Below the pieces are notes generated by a model that saw only the letters and a program-made list of their open reading frames with translations, was not told where the DNA came from and searched no databases. Shown here piece after piece: positions 50,410 through 59,319 of a stretch of 64,000 nt of DNA (within the stretch, counting starts at the first letter, position 1; each line of letters starts with the position of its first letter). Where the stretch lies: positions 1,302,001 to 1,366,000 of the forward strand of contig NZ_CP132985.1 of the NCBI RefSeq assembly GCF_003286595.3, given 5' to 3'. The position numbers and the translations under genes were made by a program. The DNA comes from Aerococcus mictus (lineage in GTDB: Bacteria; Bacillota; Bacilli; Lactobacillales; Aerococcaceae).

Positions 50410-51228
50410 CTAGTGAAATTGTTGGTGGGCGGCTTGGACGACTTCCTGACTATTGACATGATCAGAAATTTCTCCCTGATGGTCTTCTTGGTGGTTTTCT
50501 AACAGAGTTAGAAACTCGATATTTCCGGTTCCGCCAGTAATTGGGGAATAGGTCAGGTCTAAGACATCGTAGCCCATTTCAGTCGCCGCTTGGAAGATCA
50601 TTTCAATGACTTCTTCATGGATTTTTCCGTCCCGGACTAATCCTTTCTTCCCTACCTTATCCTTACCCGCCTCAAATTGGGGCTTAATCAAAGCCACCAC
50701 CTTGCCTTGGTCTTTAAGGATGGCTTTAAGTGGCGGCAGGATGAGTTTTAAGGAGATAAAGGAAACATCGATAACCGCAATATCTGGCACACCTTCAGTA
50801 AAATCTTCCGGTTGGCTGTAACGGAAATTGGTCTGCTCCATCACGGTCACCCGGTCATCATTACGGATTTTCCAATCCAGTTGGTTGGTCCCTACATCCA
50901 AGGCATAGGAATGGACTGCTCCGTTTTGGAGAGCCACATCAGTAAAGCCTCCGGTAGAAGAACCGATATCTAAAACATTTAAACCGGTAAAGTCTAAGCC
51001 AAATTCCTTGATGGCCTTTTCCAATTTAAAGCCACCCCGAGACACATAGGGCAGTTCATGGCCCTTTCTTTCTAGGACCGATTCGACGGGAATTTTTTCT
51101 CCGGCCTTGTCAATTCGTTCTTGTTTTTCATTATAGATCTTGCCCGCCATGATTAGACGCTTAGCCTTTTCCCGAGAATCGGCTAGCCCTTGGCGGACCA
51201 CCATAATATCTGCACGTTCTTTTGTCAT
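50410..51228 (-). CDS. tlyA: TlyA-family rRNA 2'-O-methyltransferase
   Basis: 272 residues. N-terminal S4 RNA-binding domain ('ERADIMVVRQGLADSREKAKRLIMAGKI') then an FtsJ-like methyltransferase domain with SAM motif 'NVLDIGSSTGGFTDVALQNGA' and 'DVSFISLKLILPPL'. Known homologues methylate ribosomal RNA or act as haemolysins; the rRNA role is most likely. Starts 2 bases after ispA ends. Confidence 0.92.
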   Translation of the reverse strand: MTKERADIMVVRQGLADSREKAKRLIMAGKIYNEKQERIDKAGEKIPVESVLERKGHELPYVSRGGFKLEKAIKEFGLDFTGLNVLDIGSSTGGFTDVALQNGAVHSYALDVGTNQLDWKIRNDDRVTVMEQTNFRYSQPEDFTEGVPDIAVIDVSFISLKLILPPLKAILKDQGKVVALIKPQFEAGKDKVGKKGLVRDGKIHEEVIEMIFQAATEMGYDVLDLTYSPITGGTGNIEFLTLLENHQEDHQGEISDHVNSQEVVQAAHQQFH

Positions 51229-51230
51229 GG

Positions 51231-52130
51231 CTATCCCTTTCCATAATCCATGCTGAGGTAATTGAGGAAGTCGCTTAATAATTCAGGATCAAAGTCCTCT
51301 GAATGATTGCTTAAATCATCCAGGGCGGCTTGGCAGGCTTGGCGTTCATTATCCAAAGCATCAAGAGCCCCCTCTTTACCGATGAGACTAGGATAAGTAT
51401 TCTTATCACTGTCTAGGTCCCCGTGCGACTTCTTGCCCCGTTCTTCATCCGTCCACATGACTTCTTGGAGGTCGTTTTGAATTTGATAGGCAATGCCAAA
51501 GTGCTTAGCATATCTAGCTAACGAATCCTTAGCAGCCGTGTCAAGATTCATAATTAAAGCGGGAGCCATGATGGCAAAGTATATCAGGGCACCGGTCTTC
51601 TTAGCATGTAAGTTTTTAAGTTCTTCGATTTTTAACTGCTTTTCTTCACTAGCCATATCCATAATCTGTCCGTCTACCATGCCTGACTTGCCCGCCGCTT
51701 GCGCTAAAAGTTGGACCAGTTGCAGGCTTAGCTTAGGATCAATGTCTTCCTGACCTTGGCTTAAGACTTCAAAGGCTAGGGTCAGTAAGGCATCTCCTGC
51801 TAAAATAGCCGTGGCTTCGTCAAACTTCTTATGGTTGGTAAGTTGCCCGCGACGGTAGTCATCATTATCCATGGCCGGTAAATCGTCATGGATCAAGGAA
51901 TAGGTATGGATATATTCCAGGGCACAGGCTGGCTCCAAACCTAAATGATAATCATAGCCAAAACTCGCTAGCGTGGCTAATAAGAGGCTAGGACGGAGGC
52001 GTTTGCCTCCATTTTCTAAGGAATAGCGCATGGAAGCTAGCAAACTGTCCTGGCTATCTTGACCTAAGTGGTCGATTAATGCCGCCTCTAAATCACTGTT
52101 AATGCTTTGGCGGAAGCTCTTCAAATCCAT
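51231..52130 (-). CDS. ispA: Farnesyl diphosphate synthase (polyprenyl synthetase)
   Basis: 299 residues. First Asp-rich motif 'IHDDLPAMDNDDYRRG', second motif region 'YQIQNDLQEVMWTDEERGK' (here with NDLQE rather than DDxxD), and 'ENGGKRLRPSLLLATL' near residue 37. It makes C15 diphosphate in the cytoplasm for undecaprenyl phosphate. The start overlaps the xseB stop, as in most Lactobacillales. The Asn in the second motif (DDILD replaced by NDLQE) is worth noting. Confidence 0.92.
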   Translation of the reverse strand: MDLKSFRQSINSDLEAALIDHLGQDSQDSLLASMRYSLENGGKRLRPSLLLATLASFGYDYHLGLEPACALEYIHTYSLIHDDLPAMDNDDYRRGQLTNHKKFDEATAILAGDALLTLAFEVLSQGQEDIDPKLSLQLVQLLAQAAGKSGMVDGQIMDMASEEKQLKIEELKNLHAKKTGALIYFAIMAPALIMNLDTAAKDSLARYAKHFGIAYQIQNDLQEVMWTDEERGKKSHGDLDSDKNTYPSLIGKEGALDALDNERQACQAALDDLSNHSEDFDPELLSDFLNYLSMDYGKG

Positions 52131-52375
52131 TATTGGTCCTCATTTCCCTTAGCAACTTCAAATTCTTCCAATTCATCCTGGTCGTTCATGAGTTTAGCCA
52201 TGGTTTTTTCGGCCTTTTCTAAGCTTTGGCTACAGTAATTAGAGAGCTTGACCCCCCTTTGAAAGGCATCCATGGATTCTTTCAGAGGGATGTCGCCGTT
52301 TTGTAGTTGAGCGACAATGCCTTCCAATTCCTTTAAAGCTTCTTCAAAGCTGAGTTCCTCAATCTTACTATTCAT
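52130..52375 (-). CDS. xseB: Exodeoxyribonuclease VII small subunit
   Basis: 81 residues, one helical XseB domain: 'LSFEEALKELEGIVAQLQNGDIPLKESMDAFQRGVKLSNYCSQSLEKAE'. Three ATG codons stand in a row (52381, 52378, 52375); AAGGAG is best spaced (7 bases) from the third. It overlaps the xseA end by 8 bases. Binds XseA to form the single-strand exonuclease. Confidence 0.92.
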   Translation of the reverse strand: MNSKIEELSFEEALKELEGIVAQLQNGDIPLKESMDAFQRGVKLSNYCSQSLEKAEKTMAKLMNDQDELEEFEVAKGNEDQ

Positions 52376-53753
52376 CATCATTCTCCTTATTCTGTAATGG
52401 CTGTAGAGCTTCTTTCTTGGATCCGATAACCTGACTGTTTAAGTAACCATCAGCTAGTCTGAGCTGGACATTATCGCCAATAGCCACTTGGTCAACCGAT
52501 TCCACCGGCACTTGATTCTTACTGAGGTAGACATAGCCGCCCGATAAACGCTTGAGGGGAGACAAGAGGTCTAACTTACCCGCCAATTGCTGTAATTGGT
52601 ATTGCTTACGTTCCAGAAGTTGCCCTTGGACTTGGCGTAATGACTCACCTAGATTCGCTAACTTGTGCTTGTTTTCTAAGACTAAGAGCTTAGGACTTAA
52701 GCCTTGTAATTCCGATTGGACCTGTCTCAGCCGTCGTTCCTCTTGGTAAAGCTTGTTAGACACCAGGTCATTCAAACGGTTATCTAAGTCGGCCAACTTG
52801 AGCCGATAACCGTCATACATTTTCTCCGGTTGCTTGAAGAGATAGGATGACTTGACCTGTTGTAAGCGGTGTTTGAAGTAGTTCAAACGGTTGAGTTGGA
52901 TTTGAACCAGGCGCTGCTTATAGTCGTTAATAGTAAAGATTAGGTCATTGAGAACTGGAGTTGCCAGTTCAGCAGCCGCTGTTGGGGTGGCCGCCCGCTG
53001 GTCACTGACATAGTCCGACAAGGTTGTATCAGTTTCGTGACCAATGGATGAGATGACTGGCGTTTGACAAGCAGCAATGGCCCGGACAACTTCCTCTTCA
53101 TTAAAGCACCACAAGTCTTCAATAGAACCCCCGCCTCGACCAATAATAATGGTATCGTATTCGCCACTTTGGTCAGCTCTTTGCAGGTTCTTAACGATGC
53201 TCATAGCGGCTTGTTGGCCTTGGACCACGGTTGGATAGAGGACAATCTGGACAATAGGATAGCGGCGTCTAGCGGTGGTAATAATATCGCGAATGACTGC
53301 CCCTGATGGTGAGGTCACGACCGCAATCCGCTTGGGGTACTTAGGGATGGGCTTGGCTTCAAAAGTAAAGAGCCCTTCTTCGCCTAATTTTTGCTTCAAT
53401 TGTTCAAAGCGGACATAAAACTGGCCGATCCCATCCGGCTGGATATGGTCAATAATGATGGAATAGCGGCCCGTTTTTTCATAGAGACTCAGTCTGCCGA
53501 TGACTTGGACCTTCATGCCATCTTCTAAGTCGAAATTGAGTTTGGAAAAGGTCCCCCGAAAGATGATGGCTGAAATATAGGCGTCGTCATCCTTGAGGCC
53601 AAAATATTGGTGCTTATTCTTGCCCCGGTTACGGAAGCCTGACACCTCGCCCACCAAATGGACCGTTTGCATATAGGGGTCACGGTCAAACTTGGCCTTA
53701 ATGTATTTGGTTAATTGCGAGACCGAGAGATACTGGTCTTGGGCATCATTCAT
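52368..53753 (-). CDS. xseA: Exodeoxyribonuclease VII large subunit
   Basis: 461 residues. N-terminal OB fold ('YLSVSQLTKYIKAKFDRDP', 'VHLVGEVSGFRNRGKNKH'), catalytic domain with 'AVVTSPSGAVIRDIITTARRRYP', 'IGRGGGSIEDLWCFNEEEVVRAI' and 'PVISSIGHETDTTLSDYVSDQRAATPTAAAE', and a coiled-coil C-terminal part. Overlaps folD by 8 bases. Confidence 0.95.
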   Translation of the reverse strand: MNDAQDQYLSVSQLTKYIKAKFDRDPYMQTVHLVGEVSGFRNRGKNKHQYFGLKDDDAYISAIIFRGTFSKLNFDLEDGMKVQVIGRLSLYEKTGRYSIIIDHIQPDGIGQFYVRFEQLKQKLGEEGLFTFEAKPIPKYPKRIAVVTSPSGAVIRDIITTARRRYPIVQIVLYPTVVQGQQAAMSIVKNLQRADQSGEYDTIIIGRGGGSIEDLWCFNEEEVVRAIAACQTPVISSIGHETDTTLSDYVSDQRAATPTAAAELATPVLNDLIFTINDYKQRLVQIQLNRLNYFKHRLQQVKSSYLFKQPEKMYDGYRLKLADLDNRLNDLVSNKLYQEERRLRQVQSELQGLSPKLLVLENKHKLANLGESLRQVQGQLLERKQYQLQQLAGKLDLLSPLKRLSGGYVYLSKNQVPVESVDQVAIGDNVQLRLADGYLNSQVIGSKKEALQPLQNKENDDE

Positions 53754-54597
53754 TCATAACCCTCGTTTCTATGGCGTGGATTAATTGATCAAAGATCAAG
53801 GTCGTAGTTAAGGGGCCTACCCCACCTGGAACTGGGGTTAACCAGCCTTGCTTACTTTCCAAGGCTTCAAAATCAACGTCCCCGCTGACTTTTCCCTTTT
53901 CATCATAGTTGGTTCCTATGTCAATGACTACCGCACCCTCCTTCACCATATCGGCTTGGATAAAGTGGGGCTTACCGATCGCAACACAGAGGATATCGGC
54001 TGCTCGAGTAATGGCTGTTAAATCTTTTGTATGGGAGTGGCAGACGGTAACGGTAGCGTGGCGAGAGAGGAGTAATTGGGATAAGGGCTTGCCAACAATA
54101 TTGCTGCGGCCGATAACTACGGCTTGCTTACCCGCAATCTCAATTCCGGAAGCTTCGATTAAACGCAAAGCAGAAAGCGCAGTATTCGGAATCATCTTAG
54201 GGGTCCCTTTTAATAAATAGCCCAGGTTGAGGGGATGGAGGCCATCCAAGTCTTTTTCTGGGGCAATGGCTTCAATGACTGCTTGTTCATCGATATGCTT
54301 AGGCAGGGGCATTTCTACCATAACTCCGTGGATATTAGGATCCGCATTTTTTTCTTTAATGGCTTGGACTAATTCCGCAGTCGAAGTGGCTTCTTTTAGG
54401 GAGATAAAATCATAGGTCACCCCTAATTTTTCCGCTAGACGGCCTTTGACCTTAGCATAGGCAGCACTGGCATCATCACTCTCCACTAGAAAGGTCACCA
54501 TCCGTGGCTGAATCCCCTGGTCTTTTAAGGCGGCCACCCGCTGGCTTAACTCAGCCTTCAGGGGCTCTGTAATCGTCTTCGCTTGCAATGCTTGCAT
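53746..54597 (-). CDS. folD: Bifunctional methylenetetrahydrofolate dehydrogenase/cyclohydrolase
   Basis: 283 residues. 'SAAYAKVKGRLAEKLG' with the catalytic Tyr-x3-Lys, 'GVMVEMPLPKHID', 'DGLHPLNLG', NADP-binding 'VVIGRSNIVGKPLSQLLL' and C-terminal 'TPVPGGVGPLTTTLI'. Interconverts one-carbon folates in the cytoplasm. Head of the folD-xseA-xseB-ispA-tlyA-recN-miaA-hflX run. Confidence 0.95.
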   Translation of the reverse strand: MQALQAKTITEPLKAELSQRVAALKDQGIQPRMVTFLVESDDASAAYAKVKGRLAEKLGVTYDFISLKEATSTAELVQAIKEKNADPNIHGVMVEMPLPKHIDEQAVIEAIAPEKDLDGLHPLNLGYLLKGTPKMIPNTALSALRLIEASGIEIAGKQAVVIGRSNIVGKPLSQLLLSRHATVTVCHSHTKDLTAITRAADILCVAIGKPHFIQADMVKEGAVVIDIGTNYDEKGKVSGDVDFEALESKQGWLTPVPGGVGPLTTTLIFDQLIHAIETRVMNE

Positions 54598-54682
54598 GTT
54601 ATCGCTCCATTCACTTTACAAATTCTCTTACCACTAAGTATATAAGAATTTTCTCTAAAACAAAAGTCAGGAAAACAGGTCA

Positions 54683-54770
54683 AAAAAGCCCTGAACCACT
54701 CAAGCGAACAAAGATCGATAGTGAAAACTACCTGCTTCTGTTCGTCAAGTGGTGGTCAGGGCTGACTATT
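54683..54770 (-). terminator. Long hairpin terminator after nusB
   Basis: AGCCCTGA (near 54687-54694) pairs with TCAGGGCT (54755-54762), with inner CCACT/AGTGG and CGAACA/TGTTCG pairs; minus-strand tail TTTTTTGACC. The loop is about 35 bases, long for a terminator. Confidence 0.7.
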
Positions 54771-54823
54771 AAAGCACATATTTATTTAACAAGAGACCTT
54801 GATAAAATCACCAATGACCTTAA

Positions 54824-55408
54824 TTAGAGGTCTTCTTCTGATTGCTTGTCTTCGGCTGTGGCTAAGATACTGGAAAGAACGCCATTGATAAAGCGCCGGG
54901 AAGCTTCGTCGGAATAGCGACGAGCTAAGTGAATCGCCTCGTCAACTGCAACCACTCCCGGTACCCGGTCATGGTTCCCATAAAGAATCTCATAGGCGCC
55001 TACCCTTAAAATAGCCAGATTCATCGCCTCCAAGCGTTTGAGTGACCACTTGCCTTGGATGTGGTCTTCAATAGCTTGGTCAATACTTGCTTGGTGGGAC
55101 GCAATCCCATCTAAAAGTTCTTGGTAATAAGGCGGTAAGCTGAGCTCCTCATCTTCTGAGACAGCCGCTTGTTTAAAGCGCTTATCGCCCTTCATTTCCC
55201 CTTGGCTCTTCTCCAAAGGAAGGCCTTGACTCTTCAATTGGTCCAATTGTTCTTCATCAATTTCTTCATAGCTCAATTGATCTTCTAGATCGTCAAGATT
55301 GGCTAATAAGTAAGCAAAGCTCTCTTCTTTCGTGCTTTCTGGCACCATGGCCTCTTGGTAGAGGGTGAGTACCGCTAGTTCACGTATTTGTGATAATCCT
55401 AAATTCAT
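54824..55408 (-). CDS. nusB: Transcription antitermination factor NusB with acidic insert
   Basis: 194 residues. The NusB fold is visible in 'LGLSQIRELAVLTLYQEAM' and the C-terminal 'WSLKRLEAMNLAILRVGAYEILY', 'VAVDEAIHLARRYSDEASRRFINGVLSSIL'. It is about 40-50 residues longer than usual; an insert at residues 45-95 is acidic and Gln/Lys-rich ('QLSYEEIDEEQLDQLKSQG ...'). ATG 55408 is preceded by AGGTGG. It binds boxA RNA with S10. Last gene of an efp/asp23/nusB group, the usual Firmicute order. Confidence 0.92.
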   Translation of the reverse strand: MNLGLSQIRELAVLTLYQEAMVPESTKEESFAYLLANLDDLEDQLSYEEIDEEQLDQLKSQGLPLEKSQGEMKGDKRFKQAAVSEDEELSLPPYYQELLDGIASHQASIDQAIEDHIQGKWSLKRLEAMNLAILRVGAYEILYGNHDRVPGVVAVDEAIHLARRYSDEASRRFINGVLSSILATAEDKQSEEDL

Positions 55409-55421
55409 TATTGCCACCTAA

Positions 55422-55793
55422 CTATTGTTCCCAAATGGCGAGATCGCAAACCACAACATTGACCCGGTCTACCAGAATATCTGTCATTTCATAGATCGTT
55501 TCTTTAACATGTTTTTGTAAAGCCAACATGGTTTTAGGAATGTCGCGGCCATATTCACTGACGACTGCCATTTCAACCACCACTTGGCCAGACTCATCAT
55601 TATAGAGTCTGACACTGTTAGCTTTTGAAAAGAAGGCTTGGAATGAGCCTTGGTATTCATTGATCGGTAGCGCACCTTCGATATGTTCACAAGCAATGCG
55701 GGCTATGGTTTCAATCACTTCTGGAGCTATATTGATACTTCCCTTAGCATCCACTTCATGGGAAAGGACTTCTTGTGCTTTTGATGTTGTCAT
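55422..55793 (-). CDS. Asp23/Gls24 family envelope stress protein (YqhY)
   Basis: 123 residues. 'GSINIAPEVIETIARIACEHIEGAL' and 'VRLYNDESGQVVVEMAVVSEYGRDIPKTMLALQKHVKETIYEMTDILVDRVNVVVCDL' are the Asp23/DUF322 signature. The position between efp and nusB identifies the YqhY branch, which modulates fatty-acid synthesis in B. subtilis. ATG 55793 follows GAGAGG by 7 bases. Confidence 0.9.
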   Translation of the reverse strand: MTTSKAQEVLSHEVDAKGSINIAPEVIETIARIACEHIEGALPINEYQGSFQAFFSKANSVRLYNDESGQVVVEMAVVSEYGRDIPKTMLALQKHVKETIYEMTDILVDRVNVVVCDLAIWEQ

Positions 55794-55891
55794 ATTATCG
55801 CCTCTCTTCATGACATGATTCTTTATGAGATAGACAAAAGGATTTTCTACTTGACCAGTAACTGACGGCCACTAGGCAAGTCAACTAGAAA

Positions 55892-56449
55892 CTAAGCCCG
55901 GGAAATGTATTCGCCGTCGTTGGTGTTGATGACTAATTTATCACCCTTGTTAACAAAGAATGGCACGTTAACGACTAGGCCGGTTTCCATAGTAGCTGGT
56001 TTGCTTCCGCCTGATGCGGTGTTTCCTTTGATTGATGGTTCAGTTTCGGCTACTTCAAGTTCTACGGTGTTAGGAACTTCTAGGCCAATGACTTCCCCTT
56101 CAAATGAAACTACTGAAACAATCATGTTTTCTAATAAGTATTTTAATTCATTTTCAATTTTTTCAGTTGGAATTTCGATTTGTTCGAAGGTAGTGGTATC
56201 CATGAAGACATGGGAGTCCCCAGCTGCATATAGGTATTGCATTTCTTGGGAATCAATGTGGGCAGTTTCCACTTTTTCCCCTGCACGCCAGGTCTTATCG
56301 GTTACGGCACCTGAACGTAGGTTTCTTAATTTAGAGCGAACAAAGGCACTGCCCTTACCTGGTTTAACATGTTGGAATTCAATAATCCGATACAAGTTGC
56401 CGCCGTCTTGGATGGTTAAGCCATTTTTAAAGTCATTTGTTGTTATCAT
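55892..56449 (-). CDS. efp: Elongation factor P
   Basis: 185 residues. N-terminal KOW-like domain with the tip loop '[17 protein letters not shown]' (Lys32 at the peptidyl-transferase end), then two OB domains ending '[10 protein letters not shown]'. Relieves stalling at polyproline. The Gly-Lys-Gly tip is typical of Firmicutes, where modification varies. Coding sequence is codon-biased as expected for high expression. Confidence 0.96.
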   Translation of the reverse strand: MITTNDFKNGLTIQDGGNLYRIIEFQHVKPGKGSAFVRSKLRNLRSGAVTDKTWRAGEKVETAHIDSQEMQYLYAAGDSHVFMDTTTFEQIEIPTEKIENELKYLLENMIVSVVSFEGEVIGLEVPNTVELEVAETEPSIKGNTASGGSKPATMETGLVVNVPFFVNKGDKLVINTNDGEYISRA

Positions 56450-56526
56450 TCTTTATCTCCTTTTTTCTTGAAATCATTTCTATTTTAGCATAGACGCGCT
56501 AATTTTTCCCTAACTTGCTTGATATT

Positions 56527-57606
56527 TTACAAAACAATCAATTCACGTGGGGATTTGGTGATGTATTCGTTGCCGTCTTCATGGATGAGTAAGTCATCTT
56601 CAATCCGGACACCACCTAGGTTTTCCAGGTAAATTCCTGGTTCATCAGTAATAAATTGGTCTGCTTTTAGAACATTTTTACTGTTTGGTCCAGCCATAGG
56701 CGCTTCGTGGACTTCCAGACCGATACTGTGGCCTAGCGAGTGACCAAAGTTTTTACCATAGCCTTGGCTCTCGATATAGTCTCTAGCAATGGCATCTAAT
56801 TCTTGACCGGTCATACCAGGTTTGAGGGCTTCTTGGACCATGCGGTTAGCATCGTAGACAATTTGATAGATCTTCTCTAGGGTAGAATCCACTTGTCCCA
56901 CAGCTACGGTCCGGGTCATGTCGGAGCAATAGCCTTGATAGTAGCAACCAAAGTCAATGGTAATTAACTCATGGTTGGCGATTAATTTATCCGTAGCCAC
57001 CCCATGAGGCATAGCTGAGCGTTTACCGGAAGCCACGATGGTATCGAAGGAAATCCCACTAGCACCGAATTCGCGCATCTTAAAGTCCAGGGTATTGGCA
57101 ATATCAATTTCACTGATCCCCGGTTTAATGTAGCCCAAGATATATTCGAAGGCCTTATCGGTAATTTCACAGGCTTTTTTGATCTTGTCAATTTCATCAG
57201 CGTCTTTGACTTGACGGAGGACTTCAATCATCCCGGAAGCAGGCACCAATTGCACTTCTAAAACATTTTCAAAGTCGTCAAATTGAGCGACTGTCACATG
57301 TTGTTCTTCATAACCGAGTTGACTAACCCCATTTTCTTGGAGTAATTCTTGGATCAGACGCAAGGGGGAAGAATGTGAGGCAGAACCTCCTGCTTCAATG
57401 ACCTCATAACCTTGGCACTGGAGTTTCGCTTGCTCGGTGTAACGAAAATCGGTAATAAAGTAAGCGTTCTTGGTTGTTATTAAGGCTAGTCCACTTGTCC
57501 CAGTAAAGCCAGTCATGTAGCGTAAATTATAGGAATTGGTCACTAAATAAGCGCCCAAACTTTCTTCTTGCAAACTCGCTTGGAGCTTTTTGATACGGTC
57601 TTTCAC
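56527..57606 (-). CDS. pepP: Xaa-Pro aminopeptidase (M24 family)
   Basis: 359 residues. N-terminal creatinase-like domain, C-terminal pita-bread domain with metal ligands in 'ELITIDFGCYYQGYCSDMTRT' (two Asp), 'FGHSLGHSIGLEVHE' (His), 'ITDEPGIYLENLGG' and 'VRIEDDLLI' (two Glu). Removes N-terminal residues before Pro. GTG start 57606 with GGAGG 7 bases upstream. Located directly before efp, as in many Firmicutes (yqhT-efp). Confidence 0.92.
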   Translation of the reverse strand: MKDRIKKLQASLQEESLGAYLVTNSYNLRYMTGFTGTSGLALITTKNAYFITDFRYTEQAKLQCQGYEVIEAGGSASHSSPLRLIQELLQENGVSQLGYEEQHVTVAQFDDFENVLEVQLVPASGMIEVLRQVKDADEIDKIKKACEITDKAFEYILGYIKPGISEIDIANTLDFKMREFGASGISFDTIVASGKRSAMPHGVATDKLIANHELITIDFGCYYQGYCSDMTRTVAVGQVDSTLEKIYQIVYDANRMVQEALKPGMTGQELDAIARDYIESQGYGKNFGHSLGHSIGLEVHEAPMAGPNSKNVLKADQFITDEPGIYLENLGGVRIEDDLLIHEDGNEYITKSPRELIVL

Positions 57607-57766
57607 AATAGTTCCTCCTTATTTACTGAGTAAGTAATGTAAATCGTACACTCCATTCTACCACAAGTTGGGAAAAATATTTTATAAACTTTATTTGATG
57701 CCTCTTTCTTAGGTTAATTGAATATTTTGGACAGAAATGTTTATGTCTGTTGATCTCCATAGAAAA

Positions 57767-57790
57767 AGGCTGTGGCTTGAACCACAACCT
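57767..57790 (-). terminator. Terminator of the comG operon
   Basis: Minus strand AGGTTGTGG TTCAAG CCACAGCCT followed by TTTTTC. It lies about 110 bases past the comGG stop. Between them, TATAGCTGT/ACAGCTATA (near 57819-57858) and AGGACG/CGTCCT form another hairpin reminiscent of the dispersed repeats. Confidence 0.7.
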
Positions 57791-57902
57791 TCTTTAAGGA
57801 CGAATTTTCTTTCATTTGCTATAGCTGTTCGAAGCATCAGCGAGTTACAGCTATAATATACGTAGCGATTCAAGTCCCTGACGGCGTCCTCACATCCTTC
57901 TT

Positions 57903-58853
57903 CTAATAACTTAGATCATAGACGTTGTCACTAGCATAGATGGTTACTCGACATAGTTGCTGGTCATTTTGAGTGTAATAGTCGACTTGGCCGAGGTTAA
58001 AGTAAAAGCGTTTATTGAGCTTTAGCTTTGCTCGTTGATCTTTAATCTGCTGGCGGACCTCCATATCCTGCTGGTCTTTGAGTTTGGCTTTGACTTGCTT
58101 GAGCTCTTTTTCTTTGGCCTCATTCATTCTTTTTTGTCTAGCCTCTTCTTGAGCCTTTTCCTCTTCAGGAGAAAGCTCTTCAGCTAAATCTTCCTCCTCT
58201 AAATCGGCTTCCTCCCTGGAAGTCTCTTCCGCTGCTTTTCTAGCGGACAGGTCTTCTTGAGCCTGATCATAGTTTGGATAGACATTAACGAGTAAGATTT
58301 CTGTCTCCTCATCCTCATTTTCCAGCATTTCCTCTAAACCAGGTCCATTAACTAAGATCTCCTCTGAGTCTGAATCGGTATTGACTTGGATAAGATAGAC
58401 TTGGTCGGGATCAGATGTATCCAATTGCCCTTGATCGATTATGGCTGCAAAATACTCCTTATTTAATGAAGGAATTGGTTCATAAGCGTCTCGCTCTTGA
58501 TTCTGCTTTTCCTTATCTCGCTTTAGACTTGCTTCTTGTTCTTCGCGCTCTTTTTGCTGGGCCACTTCCTCCTTGTCTTGAATCGCCTTTTCAATTCTTT
58601 CCTCTTCTTTAGCGAGGAGGTCTTCATACTTGTCCTCCATTTCACTTTCTACCTGGTCTTCAATTTTCAAGTATTCATGTTGGTAGGCCATTTCTGCCAA
58701 GCTATGGGCCAGGTAACCTTCCGCTACGGTCCGCATATTGGTGATATTGACTTGGTAGAGCTTGAGACTGGCTAGCGACAACAAACTTAAGATAAAGAGC
58801 AGGGAAAGGGAATAAAAGAGGATGGAGCCAGACTTATCCTTAATCGCTTTCAG
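57903..58853 (-). CDS. comGG: ComGG-like pseudopilin with long acidic coiled-coil insert, probable CTG start
   Basis: 316 residues if started at CTG 58853. The N-terminus LKAIKDKSGSILFYSLSLLFILSLLSLASLKLY is a ComGG-type hydrophobic pilin helix. No ATG, GTG or TTG precedes that helix: in-frame TTG codons at 58787 and 58784 lie inside it. AGGAGG sits 9 bases before the CTG. Known ComGG proteins are about 110-150 residues; here residues 60-270 are an acidic/basic coiled coil ('EEERIEKAIQDKEEVAQQKE ...', 'EEADLEEEDLAEELSPEEEK ...'). The C-terminal 'KRFYFNLGQVDYYTQNDQQL' region may be the true globular end. It lies at the end of the comG operon, so a competence pseudopilus role is likely. Confidence 0.68.
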   Translation of the reverse strand: MKAIKDKSGSILFYSLSLLFILSLLSLASLKLYQVNITNMRTVAEGYLAHSLAEMAYQHEYLKIEDQVESEMEDKYEDLLAKEEERIEKAIQDKEEVAQQKEREEQEASLKRDKEKQNQERDAYEPIPSLNKEYFAAIIDQGQLDTSDPDQVYLIQVNTDSDSEEILVNGPGLEEMLENEDEETEILLVNVYPNYDQAQEDLSARKAAEETSREEADLEEEDLAEELSPEEEKAQEEARQKRMNEAKEKELKQVKAKLKDQQDMEVRQQIKDQRAKLKLNKRFYFNLGQVDYYTQNDQQLCRVTIYASDNVYDLSY

Positions 58854-59319
58854 TTTTCCTAGCCTCCTCTCTAAAGGAAATCAGTGCTTGGTATTCCTTT
58901 TGATCAGCCAAGAGGCAATTTACCCTCACCTGGTGGGAATTAACCATTGTGAACTTTACCCACTCCACCCCCATCAGATAGGGTTGGTGGCCACGACCAG
59001 AGACCAGTCGACGAATCATCGAAGACTCCTGGTTACTGTAATACTCCATCTGAATCCGTTGACCGCTAGCCAGTTGATAGTTCAAGCGTGTGCCGGTCGC
59101 CCAGTTGAGCCGGCTATGGCGGGCTTCCCTTTGCAGTTGCATCAGGAAAACGCCCCAATCATCTTGCTGAATATCCTTGACCGCTTGGTAGTGGTTAATC
59201 TCCACTTCAACCACCAGGACAAAGAGAGATTGGATCATAAAGAATAAGGCTAAGGCCAGGACTGCTTCAATTAGGGTAAAGGCCGACTTATTCCAAGTCT
59301 TCCACACTTTCCAATTCAA
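58840..59319 (-). CDS. comGF: Competence pseudopilin ComGF
   Basis: About 159 residues from TTG 59319 (GGAGG 9 bases upstream); an in-frame ATG at 59355 gives 171. 'NKSAFTLIEAVLALALFFMIQSLFVLV' is the type IV pilin N-terminal helix with an Ala in place of the usual Gly before Phe at the processing site. The rest is a ComGF-like beta domain ('WGVFLMQLQREARHSR', 'YSNQESSMIRRLVSGRGHQPYLMGV'). Overlaps comGE upstream and the comGG start downstream. Confidence 0.8.
   Translation of the reverse strand: MNWKVWKTWNKSAFTLIEAVLALALFFMIQSLFVLVVEVEINHYQAVKDIQQDDWGVFLMQLQREARHSRLNWATGTRLNYQLASGQRIQMEYYSNQESSMIRRLVSGRGHQPYLMGVEWVKFTMVNSHQVRVNCLLADQKEYQALISFREEARKTESD

Noticed and set aside
54588..54827. 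79-codon plus-strand frame between folD and nusB
   Set aside because: It runs through the long nusB terminator hairpin and the divergent folD start; composition is that of non-coding DNA.
55905..56471. 188-codon plus-strand frame opposite efp
   Set aside because: Shadow of the strongly biased codon use of efp on the other strand; no ribosome site or domain.
58822..59247. 141-codon plus-strand frame opposite comGF
   Set aside because: Antisense to a recognisable pseudopilin gene and without its own signals.
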